From Morganella psychrotolerans (GTDB taxonomy: Bacteria > Pseudomonadota > Gammaproteobacteria > Enterobacterales > Enterobacteriaceae), in assembly GCF_001676155.1 (NCBI RefSeq), contig NZ_LZEW01000033.1, positions 1-64,000 on the forward strand: a stretch of DNA of 64,000 nucleotides, given 5' to 3'. Numbering within the stretch: the stretch's first letter is position 1; each line of letters begins with the position of its first letter. The notes under the pieces were generated by a model. The model was not told the DNA's origin. It searched no databases and saw nothing but the letters and a program-made list of their open reading frames with translations. A program made the position numbers and the translations under genes. Of the stretch, positions 9,253 through 17,273 are shown one piece after another.

Positions 9253-9895
9253 CTATCTGATTTCTGTTTTACTGATAATAATTAGTCTGTGTGTATGAAT
9301 ATCAGGATCATGTCCCCAACAAAAGTCACTCCAGTATTCAAAAAATGATTCTGTATCGTGAATAATAAATAACGGTCTGTCCTGCTTCCCGCCATCTGAA
9401 ACATAGACATAAAAACCTGCTCCCTGTGCCCAGGAGATCATAACTTCCCAAAAACGACGACCATCTCCGGTTTGTTCTTCATCTGTAATAACAATATGAT
9501 AGGTTTCCAGTAGCCAACTGAAAAAGTGCCTTGGCAGGTCAGCCACTGCAAGCCGGTGTTTGTCTGCTGTAGTACGCCAGACTTTGATTTGCGTACACGT
9601 TGTTTTGCCGGCAACAATGTCATTTCTGAAACGAAGTTCAACCACGTAAACCGTTTCAGGAGTATCTCCGTCAGTAATCAATCTGTAGTGATGTTTTTTT
9701 TATTGACTTAACAAAGCGATATCCGTTCTCTGCCGGATATCCGGGTAATATAAAATCCTGAGCACCCGCTATCAAAAACTGCTTTGTTTGTTCATTATTC
9801 TCAGACGGCAAGTTCAGATTCCGGTTAAACCCGGCGGTTGGAATAAGTTTTGGCATTATGGCGCTGGCTTGTAGTGATGATTTTTCATTCTTCAT
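9253..9895 (-). pseudogene. unknown protein, frame broken by one extra base
   Basis: Frames 9895-9671 and 9681-9253 overlap by 11 nt. Their junction region has a run of eight A on the coding strand (T run at 9694-9701). With one base removed the reading becomes VKSIKKHHYRLITDGDTPET, an uninterrupted protein of about 213 residues. It is rich in charged and aromatic residues, for example IKVWRTTADKHRLAVADLPR, then RRFWEVMISWAQGAGFYVYV and, near the end, FCWGHDPDIHTHRLIIIS. There is no signal peptide or membrane segment. I do not recognise a named family. A GAGGCG leader stands before the ATG at 9895. It lies alone in AT-rich DNA between the dipeptidase and the haemolysin operon, which suggests an accessory gene. 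Confidence 0.6.
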
Positions 9896-10076
9896 ATTAG
9901 CGCCTCATTACGTACAATTTATAAACACAGTATACACAGATATCACCTGATATCTCTTGTTATAAAAATTTCACTTTTCCTTAAACAATATGCTTTCTTA
10001 TAACTTATTATAAGAAAATAAAATTATATACATCAGTTAGTTATTTAATTAACACAAATAAATAATCACTGTTATA

Positions 10077-10116
10077 TTAAAAAAAACGGCTCTTCCTTAA
10101 TAGCGAAGAGCCGTTT
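10077..10116 (-). terminator. terminator of the hpmBA-like operon
   Basis: Nine-base stem CGGCTCTTC / GAAGAGCCG (10087-10113), extended by A/T pairs. The A run at its left edge reads as a T run on the minus strand. It lies about 25 nt beyond the stop of the exoprotein gene. Confidence 0.88.
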
Positions 10117-10139
10117 GGTTTTACAGAGCAAAGACGGGA

Positions 10140-13100
10140 TTATTTCACCCGACTTTCCACGCTGCTATGCTCATCCGTGACCGAAATGCCTACAGGGGAT
10201 TTCCCGTTCAGCAATCCGTCTTTGACCGCACTGATTGCCTGCCCGGCATTGAGCGGCAATTCGCCGTGAACACGGGTGCCGGTGTTTTTTACCGCCACTG
10301 AGCGGGTTTCTGTCCGCCCGTTTGCCACATCCGCTATTCCGCCAATTGCAGCCCCGGTGAGAACCGTACTGCCGCCGGTGCGCAGAGTGCCCTGCTCCCG
10401 GGCTGTCAGTCCGGATTGTTGTCTCACCTGCTCAACTGAGCGGGTTTCAAACGCACCTTTGATCTTTCCGCTGGTTCCGGCAGGTGCCGTCAGTCCGGAT
10501 TTTACTTTATCCGCCACAACGCCTGCGCCGGAACCGGCGCTGTCTCTGACAGAATCAGCGGCACTGTCCAATCCGCTTTCTAGGCTTGCTTTGATTTTAT
10601 CCGCATACACCGGTGTTCCGGCATTCGCCAGTTTTGCCGTTGTGCTGCTGCTCTCCTCATTCGTATTATTGAGAGAAAGATCAACATCCATCTTTGTGAC
10701 TGCCTGCGTATTGGTCCGGCTCTCTATCACCAGATCCCCGCCGACACGCCCGCTGACATTATCCGCCGTAACATTTCCCCCGAGGATCTGAGTGTCGTTC
10801 CGGCTGTTCAGTGTCAGGTTTTTGCTTTCAACTGACGCATTTTTCTGTGTCACGGTCTGACTGTTATCGATCCCGCCTTTCAGCCCGGCGCTGACATTAT
10901 GCCGCGAGCCGGTTTCCGGGTTTTCCTTACTGCGGCTGGTGCCGATGTTCAGGTTTGCGCCCGCATTCCAGTTGGCTTTGTCTGTGGTTTTTTGGGCTGA
11001 TTCAATGACAATCCCGCCATCCCTTGCTGTCAGTGCGGTATTTTGTGCATCAATCTGAGTCCCTTTCAGATGCAGAGCATCACCGCGCATACCGTCTGCG
11101 GAAACAGACGCGGTTCCCCCGCTGCGGATACTGCCGCCGCGCTGATCAGTTTGATTCTCTGCCTGTTTACTGACAGCGAAGTCACCACCGCCGCCGAGTT
11201 TACTGCCGGTATCGGTGTTACCGCCGCTGCCCTGCACACCCGCGTTCCACTTGTGACCGGTAACCGTATTTGTGCTTTCAGCACTGTTGAGATCGGTCCG
11301 GTGCCCGCTTTTTACCGTGATATCCCCGTCACTGCTCAGATCAGCACCTTTGAGTGTCAGGTCATTTCCGGCTTGCAGAACAACACCTTTGCTGCCATCG
11401 ATAAGCCCGGTTTTCGCCGTTGTGCCGGTTTCGTTATATACTTCACGTCCGCCGCCAAGACCGCCGCCCGCATTTTTCAGATTAACTGATTCAACATTTA
11501 CCTTCGCATTGGCATCAAATCCGTTAACTGTTTTGCTGTGGGTGTCATTAGCCTGATCCAGTGTCAGATTATCCCCCGCCCGCAGCGCAACATTGCTTTC
11601 ATCACTGCGCAATGTACCGCCCTGCAACGTGATATCGCGCCCGGCGTTAATAGTAATACCCTCTTTTGCAGAGAGTGAACCGGTTACTGCGTTGCTGCTG
11701 CTTTCCGTGGTGGCGTGGTTACGTCCGCGACCTTCTGCACTGACAGAAATATCCTGTCCGGTGGAGGTCGCAACACGCAGGCTGCCGGAGCCTTCAGCAA
11801 CATTGGCAGACTCCTGATGGCTATCTGCCGCTGCGGCTGACAGATAATCGCCGGTATCGATCACAATACCGCCGTTATCTGCACGATATTGCGTGCCTTC
11901 ATCGCGGACACTATTCCCCGCCTTAATCTGCGTGGATCCGGACTGAATCGTGGTGGTCACCGCTTTGCTGTTCTGCGTAACGGTTTGACGGTTTTCACCT
12001 TTGCCACTCAGATCCACACCAATATCCGGCAGCCCGACCGCACTTGTGCTGTCTGCGGCGGCAGCGATATTTCCTTCTGCCACTTTTTCACCGGCATTCA
12101 CCAGCGGACGGGAAATCTTACTGTAATCAAGAGAAATACCGAGATTACCTTCCCCGCCTTTGGTGGTTTCAGTGGTTTTATCACTGTTGTGCGCGGCCTG
12201 ATGCACAACGGTATCACCCGTTTCGGTGTATTTTCCGCCGACTGTGTGTGCCGCACCTTCCTGTGTAATGGTATTTTTAGCGGTCAGAGTTAAATCACCC
12301 TGCACCTGCGTGCCGGATGTTACAGCCTGATGCTTCTCCTGCTCCTGTCGGGTGTCAGTATGACCCACACTCAGTCCGCCGCCGATTTTATCGGCTCCGC
12401 CCGTGAGATAAACCCCGCCGTGCGTTTCCTTTTTCTGCTGAGTACGGGTGTCGCTGTTGTCCGCCGCATTCAGGTGAATATTCTCCGCCGAAAGCGCAGC
12501 ATCACCTTGTGTCGTTGTCAGAGATGAGCCCGTCAGAGTGATATCGTTCCCGGCAGTCGCGGTAACACTGCCGCCTTTCAGTTCACTTCCCTGATTCTGA
12601 ACTGTTTCCTGTTTTTCAGAGTCGGTGGTATGGCGGATATCCAGCCCGGCGCGGTACTGTTTATCTTCCTGCTCTTTGGCATAGCCGCTGATTTTCAGTT
12701 CAGTCTCTGTTTTGTCAGACTGTTTTTTTGCCTGCGCCGCACGGACATTAATATCACCAAGGGTATCAATGTGAAGTGCGCCCGCACTTTCAATCAGACT
12801 GCCGGTGATAGTGATATCATTTTTCCCTGCCAGCCGCAGATCTGCATCTGATTTCAGCTCACTGCGCACAATGCGGGTATCTTCACTGTTTTCGCGCAGC
12901 GTGCTGCTGGTGATATTAAATGCGCCGCCATTACGGTTATCAATATGTTGTGCCGTCCGGCTGACACCGTTCTCTATCACCAGATTACCGCGCCCGGTCT
13001 GTACCAGACTGTCCTGTGTGCCTTTTACTTTACTGCCGGTCACCACCACGGCGTTCCCGCCGGAAAGCAGAAGTTTACCGCCTGCGGTAAATTCAGATCC

Positions 13101-14780
13101 CTGAGCCGCTTCTTCTGTGGTTGCCGTGTTTTTACGCTGCCCGCCGCCTATCCCGCCCCAGGAGGTGATATTACTGGTGTGTCCCTCATGTTGCGTGGCG
13201 GTTTGCGTGCCGATGCGCAGGTCATTGCGGCTGTTCAGGATCATATCCTGCCCGGCCTGTGCCTTTGCTGCCTGTGCATTGATATCACTGCCCGCATTCA
13301 GTCCGAGGTTTCCGCCCGCACTCAGCTGCGTTCTGACAAGCTGCTCACGGGAGGTCACATCTGCCCATGTGCCACTGTGCAGTTTTGCCGATTCATTACG
13401 TTTATTGCCGGACACGGTTTGTGTACGGGTGTTTTTCACGCCCTGAAGATGAATACTGCCCGCTGCATCAGCACTCAGATGATTGCCCGCGTCTGCGGTT
13501 GCCCCTTTCATCACAATATCACCGGTTTTAGCGGTAATACGGATATCACCGGCGGCACGAACCGCCGTGGTTTGCTGATTTACACTTTCATCTTTGCGGG
13601 TTTCGTTATTCTCCCAGGACATTTTCCACTGATTATGGGTCCGGCTTTCTGATTGCGCGACCTGGTCGCTGTCCAGAGTGACGTCCGCGCCCTGAATAGT
13701 GACATTCTGCCCGGTCACATCAGTCCCGGTCAGTCGCGCATCCTGTGCTGCCACTAAGGTGATATTTTTGCCGTCCAGCGTGGTGCGGGTATAGCGCGCC
13801 TGGTTTGTGGTGGTTGTGAGTGTCTGCCCGCTGTGTTTATTCTCTGTCTGATGATGGTCACGGCGCAACAGACCTTCTGTACGCAGCGAACCGCCGTTCA
13901 GATTGATATCCCCGCCGGTTACCTGTGCTGCCGTGAGTGTCAGCGCGCCTTGTGCCTGCGCATCAAAACCATTCACCGCATCAATTGTTCCGGAGAGTTT
14001 CACACCACTGCCCTGCGCGGTGTTCACCAGGCGGATACGTCCTGCCCGCATTCCGCCCAGATAGTAACTGTCCAGCGGTACGGCATTTTTCCCGGCAGTA
14101 ATCGTCTGCATATCGGCGGAGACAATATTGTTACCGGTGATCGCATTCAGCGTACCGGCGCGGATCGCTCCGTCTGCATTAATAGCGGGCGCAACCAGAT
14201 CCAACACCTGCCCGGTGGCGATCCCTTTGTTGCCGATCGTCAGCTGATTATAATTATCCAGCGTGCTGTAGGCATTGATCATCCCTTTGTCAATCAACGG
14301 ATTACCGACCACCAGCGCCGCGTTGTTGGTATTAATAAATCCGCAGCCCTGGCAACTGATCCCGTTCGGGTTCGCAAGGATCAGATCCGCCGCCATGCCG
14401 AATACTTCCTGCTGCCCCAGCAGCAGAGACGGATTGCGGCTGATCACTTCATTGAGGATAACCCCGGCCGCCTGCCCGTTCAGGTGATTGTTTGCCTCCA
14501 GATGTCCTGCAAGCTGTGACTGCCCGCCGTTCAGGGCGTTATTAAAGACCGCCCCCTGATTATCCACATTAAAATCACGATATTGGTTATGTGACAGTCC
14601 GTTATTATTCGGTGCCACAATATTAATAATATCTGTTCCGTTTACCTGAGAAACCCCGGGTCCGTTCAGACCCGTATCCGCCACAATACCCACAGCATTG
14701 CAGTTAAAGGTGACAAACGCCAGCGCCATCCACGCGGCGATTTTTCCGGAAGAAGAGAGTTTAAACCGTTCTTTTTTCAT
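10140..14780 (-). CDS. HpmA/ShlA-family two-partner secreted haemolysin-like exoprotein (TpsA)
   Basis: Secreted beta-helix protein of 1546 residues, near the lengths I recall for P. mirabilis HpmA and S. marcescens ShlA. The signal peptide covers residues 1 to about 29. The TPS secretion domain follows, with QYRDFNV (67-73), NPNG (137-140) and a CQGC pair (143-146). This Cys pair and the later AGRIRLVNTAQGSGVKLSG block are typical of the HpmA/ShlA branch. Hundreds of residues of haemagglutinin-type repeats follow (for example LNAGSDINAQAAKAQAGQDM). The C-terminal part contains no toxin tip that I can recognise, unlike CdiA proteins, and no VENN motif was seen. The partner transporter gene lies 36 nt upstream on the same strand, and AAGGAAATAAT precedes the ATG. 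Haemolytic activity is inferred from family. Confidence 0.9.
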   Translation of the reverse strand: MKKERFKLSSSGKIAAWMALAFVTFNCNAVGIVADTGLNGPGVSQVNGTDIINIVAPNNNGLSHNQYRDFNVDNQGAVFNNALNGGQSQLAGHLEANNHLNGQAAGVILNEVISRNPSLLLGQQEVFGMAADLILANPNGISCQGCGFINTNNAALVVGNPLIDKGMINAYSTLDNYNQLTIGNKGIATGQVLDLVAPAINADGAIRAGTLNAITGNNIVSADMQTITAGKNAVPLDSYYLGGMRAGRIRLVNTAQGSGVKLSGTIDAVNGFDAQAQGALTLTAAQVTGGDINLNGGSLRTEGLLRRDHHQTENKHSGQTLTTTTNQARYTRTTLDGKNITLVAAQDARLTGTDVTGQNVTIQGADVTLDSDQVAQSESRTHNQWKMSWENNETRKDESVNQQTTAVRAAGDIRITAKTGDIVMKGATADAGNHLSADAAGSIHLQGVKNTRTQTVSGNKRNESAKLHSGTWADVTSREQLVRTQLSAGGNLGLNAGSDINAQAAKAQAGQDMILNSRNDLRIGTQTATQHEGHTSNITSWGGIGGGQRKNTATTEEAAQGSEFTAGGKLLLSGGNAVVVTGSKVKGTQDSLVQTGRGNLVIENGVSRTAQHIDNRNGGAFNITSSTLRENSEDTRIVRSELKSDADLRLAGKNDITITGSLIESAGALHIDTLGDINVRAAQAKKQSDKTETELKISGYAKEQEDKQYRAGLDIRHTTDSEKQETVQNQGSELKGGSVTATAGNDITLTGSSLTTTQGDAALSAENIHLNAADNSDTRTQQKKETHGGVYLTGGADKIGGGLSVGHTDTRQEQEKHQAVTSGTQVQGDLTLTAKNTITQEGAAHTVGGKYTETGDTVVHQAAHNSDKTTETTKGGEGNLGISLDYSKISRPLVNAGEKVAEGNIAAAADSTSAVGLPDIGVDLSGKGENRQTVTQNSKAVTTTIQSGSTQIKAGNSVRDEGTQYRADNGGIVIDTGDYLSAAAADSHQESANVAEGSGSLRVATSTGQDISVSAEGRGRNHATTESSSNAVTGSLSAKEGITINAGRDITLQGGTLRSDESNVALRAGDNLTLDQANDTHSKTVNGFDANAKVNVESVNLKNAGGGLGGGREVYNETGTTAKTGLIDGSKGVVLQAGNDLTLKGADLSSDGDITVKSGHRTDLNSAESTNTVTGHKWNAGVQGSGGNTDTGSKLGGGGDFAVSKQAENQTDQRGGSIRSGGTASVSADGMRGDALHLKGTQIDAQNTALTARDGGIVIESAQKTTDKANWNAGANLNIGTSRSKENPETGSRHNVSAGLKGGIDNSQTVTQKNASVESKNLTLNSRNDTQILGGNVTADNVSGRVGGDLVIESRTNTQAVTKMDVDLSLNNTNEESSSTTAKLANAGTPVYADKIKASLESGLDSAADSVRDSAGSGAGVVADKVKSGLTAPAGTSGKIKGAFETRSVEQVRQQSGLTAREQGTLRTGGSTVLTGAAIGGIADVANGRTETRSVAVKNTGTRVHGELPLNAGQAISAVKDGLLNGKSPVGISVTDEHSSVESRVK

Positions 14781-14816
14781 ATTATTTCCTTACCATCCAA
14801 CAACAGACGAATGTGA

Positions 14817-16526
14817 TCAGAACTGATATCCGAGACGCAGGGAAAATAACGTATCCTGCGCAGGCATTGCCGCGGCAGTTGTACGGGCACGACTGATTTC
14901 CGCATCCAGCAGTGCTCCGCCGTAACTGAAATTGATGCCCGCAGAAACCCCGGTGGCAGATTGCCATCCCGCATGTCCGGTCTGAGCCATCACCCGTCCG
15001 TAGTCCACACCGGCACGCGGCGTCAAAGCGACGCCCTGCCGGACAAAACGGCGGGAAAGGGTGTTTTGCCAGTACCCCCCTTTATCCGCCGATAACGAGC
15101 CGTCGCCAAAGCCCCTGACAGCATTGCTGCCTGACAGTGTCAGCCACTCCACACCCGGAAGGTTGTCCTGAGTGTACTGACCGGTCAGATTGCTGCTGAG
15201 CAGGTACGCATCACCCGACAACGAAAAGCCCTGAATATAATTGAGCGAAAATTTACCTTTGGTATATTGCGGATCAGACCCCGGTAAGGTTTGCCGGGTA
15301 TCGGCACCAAACAGTGTCGTGCCTTTCTCCGCCGAAAGCGTAGTGCTGATAACACCGCCCGGCACCATAAGCAGCCCGGTGTAACCGGCTTCCGCGATGC
15401 TCAGGGACGGGCTGCTGACGCCAATCAGTGTGTCGTTTATATAATTGCGGCTGCGTTTGTATGTGATTTGCGCCATCAGAGAATCAATCCGGGTCTGGTT
15501 GCGGAAAATGGCATAGTCTGCCCGCAGCGCAGCCTGCGCGCTGTCTCCGTGTAAAATGACCCGGTTATAACGCAAAGCCTGGTCTATCCGGTAACCGGAC
15601 ATGCTGGCGTAAGTGCTGACGGTCAGCGCGCCGTACGGAACGGAATAGAACAGCATCCCGGAACGGCTGTAGCGGTTTTTCCGGTCATCTGTCGTGGTTG
15701 CGCCACTCAGGCTGAGAAAGTCCGATAACTCCGCCGGACTGTCTGCTGATGCTGTGGCGCGCATCTGACGCCGCCCGGTACTTTTCTGCCCGTAGTTATC
15801 AGCCGTAAGAGAGAGGGACAAAGGTGTGCCGCGCTGATTATTCAGATGCACAACCGAGCCGCCCGGCAGCTTTCCGGGAAGAATATCCATCGTGACATGA
15901 TTGGATCGCAGGCGGTTTGCCTGATCCAGCCCCTGCTCCAGTTCGGTTATTTTCAGCGGTTTTCCGGTCAGTGACGGAAACAGCATCGCGGTATTAATCC
16001 CGCCGTCTGCGCCGTCGATCCGCTCAATAATGCCCTCGGTTACGCCGATCCCGATTTCCTGGTACGTATTGACCGGCAAAAACCGGATACGCGCAGTGAT
16101 ATAACCTTTCGCCAGGTAACGCTCCATCAGCTCTGCAACCAGGATATTGATATCCCGGCTGCGGATACACTGCGCAGGCAGTGGAGAGAGCGAAGAGAGA
16201 TCCGCCTGTGATAACAGCGTAATCCCGGAAAGATACACACCGGTCACCGGCAGACAGTGGTCATTCCCGGCGAGTTGCAGAACAGATTCCGCCGCCGGTT
16301 TGGTATTATGAGATTTATTAAGTTGCTGATAAGCCTGCTGTTCCAGCAGGTCATTTACCTGGTGCGTGGTGTCCTGCAATGCCCGGCGCGAGGCATCAAC
16401 GCCCGGATTGTCAGGCACGGAAGGAAATGGTGCGGCAATCGCTGCCCGACAGAGAAATATCGCGGGCAAGGCTATGCAACAGACAATGCGGCAGAGCAAT
16501 ATCGGTAATACCGGTAATTTAGTCAA
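14817..16526 (-). CDS. two-partner secretion outer-membrane transporter, HpmB/ShlB-like (TpsB)
   Basis: Omp85-superfamily pore of about 569 residues that exports and activates the exoprotein encoded downstream. A hydrophobic leader (LLCRIVCCIALPAIFLCRAA) is followed by an N-terminal helix region. Two POTRA domains follow (residues about 85-240: GVYLSGITLLSQADLSSLSP, and then YITARIRFLPVNTYQEIGIG). The C-terminal 16-strand barrel contains VRGFGDGSLSADKGG (the VRGY/F-type loop-6 motif) and ends in FSLRLGYQF, with a terminal Phe. No ATG is available before the leader: the open frame begins after a stop, and the first usable start is TTG at 16526, with only a weak leader. Confidence 0.92.
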   Translation of the reverse strand: MTKLPVLPILLCRIVCCIALPAIFLCRAAIAAPFPSVPDNPGVDASRRALQDTTHQVNDLLEQQAYQQLNKSHNTKPAAESVLQLAGNDHCLPVTGVYLSGITLLSQADLSSLSPLPAQCIRSRDINILVAELMERYLAKGYITARIRFLPVNTYQEIGIGVTEGIIERIDGADGGINTAMLFPSLTGKPLKITELEQGLDQANRLRSNHVTMDILPGKLPGGSVVHLNNQRGTPLSLSLTADNYGQKSTGRRQMRATASADSPAELSDFLSLSGATTTDDRKNRYSRSGMLFYSVPYGALTVSTYASMSGYRIDQALRYNRVILHGDSAQAALRADYAIFRNQTRIDSLMAQITYKRSRNYINDTLIGVSSPSLSIAEAGYTGLLMVPGGVISTTLSAEKGTTLFGADTRQTLPGSDPQYTKGKFSLNYIQGFSLSGDAYLLSSNLTGQYTQDNLPGVEWLTLSGSNAVRGFGDGSLSADKGGYWQNTLSRRFVRQGVALTPRAGVDYGRVMAQTGHAGWQSATGVSAGINFSYGGALLDAEISRARTTAAAMPAQDTLFSLRLGYQF

Positions 16527-16574
16527 TTCAGCTTACTTATCCCGCACGATATTCACCGCCCGTTCCGGGCAGAG

Positions 16575-16623
16575 AACCCCGAGTCATCCGGCGTGGCACC
16601 GGATTGTAAAAAACGCCGGGGTT
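16575..16623. other. nested hairpin upstream of the hpmBA-like operon
   Basis: An outer stem AACCCCG / CGGGGTT encloses an inner stem ATCCGG / CCGGAT with loop CGTGGCA. It lies in the 186-nt gap between cueR and the transporter gene, in the likely leader or promoter region. On the plus strand it ends in TTTT, but no plus-strand gene precedes it. Its function is unknown. Confidence 0.4.
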
Positions 16624-16669
16624 TTATCTGTTATCGGCAGAAGTAAGCAAAACTTAACTGTTTCAGATG

Positions 16670-16699
16670 AAAAAGGCGCCCGCCGGGACCGGCAGACGC
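16670..16699 (-). terminator. terminator of cueR
   Basis: GC-rich stem of about 11 pairs, including two G-U pairs (GCGTCTGCCGG / CCGGCGGGCGC on the minus strand), followed by CTTTTTC. It lies 14 nt beyond the cueR stop. Confidence 0.75.
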
Positions 16700-16712
16700 A
16701 CTGAGGAAAATA

Positions 16713-17132
16713 TTACTTATGACAGGCGGGTTTACTGTGGCGGCAGCCCCCTGAAAGATGTTCAATAATCGGGCAGTCTGCGCTGTCGTCGCCCGGACAG
16801 GATTCCGCCAGCACCAGCAGGCGGTCACGGATAGCACTCAGCTCCGTAATGGTTTTTTCAATCTGCTTCGCTTTACTCAGTGTGGCAGATTTCACATCTG
16901 CCGCATGGCGGTTCGGATTACGAAACAGTGCCAGCAGTTCGCGGCACTCATCAAGCGTAAAGCCCACTTCTTTCGCCTGACGCAACAATGTCAGCTCATC
17001 CAGGTGGCGTTCACTGAAATAGCGGTAGCCGTTCTCACCCCGATCCGGGGGTGTTATCAAAGATTTATCTTCGTAAAAACGGATAGCTTTTGGCGTTAAA
17101 CCCGTTTTTTGTGCAATATCACTGATATTCAT
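16713..17132 (-). CDS. cueR: copper-responsive MerR-type activator CueR
   Basis: Cytoplasmic Cu(I) sensor of 139 residues that untwists the copA promoter. The winged helix-turn-helix is at the N-terminus ([20 protein letters not shown]), with a dimerisation helix at about 80-110. The metal loop has the two cysteines of the pattern [10 protein letters not shown] near residues 112 and 120, which is diagnostic for CueR. A Cys/His-rich tail follows ([12 protein letters not shown]). The gene is divergent from copA and shares the intergenic region with the CueR box. Confidence 0.95.
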   Translation of the reverse strand: MNISDIAQKTGLTPKAIRFYEDKSLITPPDRGENGYRYFSERHLDELTLLRQAKEVGFTLDECRELLALFRNPNRHAADVKSATLSKAKQIEKTITELSAIRDRLLVLAESCPGDDSADCPIIEHLSGGCRHSKPACHK

Positions 17133-17141
17133 AACTTCTCC

Positions 17142-17172
17142 TTGACCTTACCCTTGAAGGAAGGTTTACCAT
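17142..17172 (+). promoter_or_regulatory. CueR-controlled copA promoter
   Basis: The -35 TTGACC (17142-17147) and -10 TACCAT (17167-17172) are separated by an overlong 19-bp spacer, the hallmark of MerR-type promoters. The spacer holds the dyad ACCTTACCC / GGAAGGT (17145-17165), very close to the E. coli copA CueR box as I remember it. Confidence 0.9.
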
Positions 17173-17273
17173 CATCTTAAATCAAAATTCCCATTCCCCC
17201 GAACGGAATTTTTTCTCTGTCACCCCCCGGGTTTACTGCGGGGTGATGATGCGAAACAGTTAAGGAAAAAAAG

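Noticed and set aside
12945-13652. Long plus-strand ORFs opposite the haemolysin gene
   Set aside because: They are shadows of a repetitive GC-biased gene on the other strand, with no leader and unnatural composition.
10140-14780. Contact-dependent inhibition toxin (CdiA)
   Set aside because: No VENN motif or variable toxin tip, no small immunity gene downstream, and the protein has the length and motifs of the HpmA/ShlA branch.
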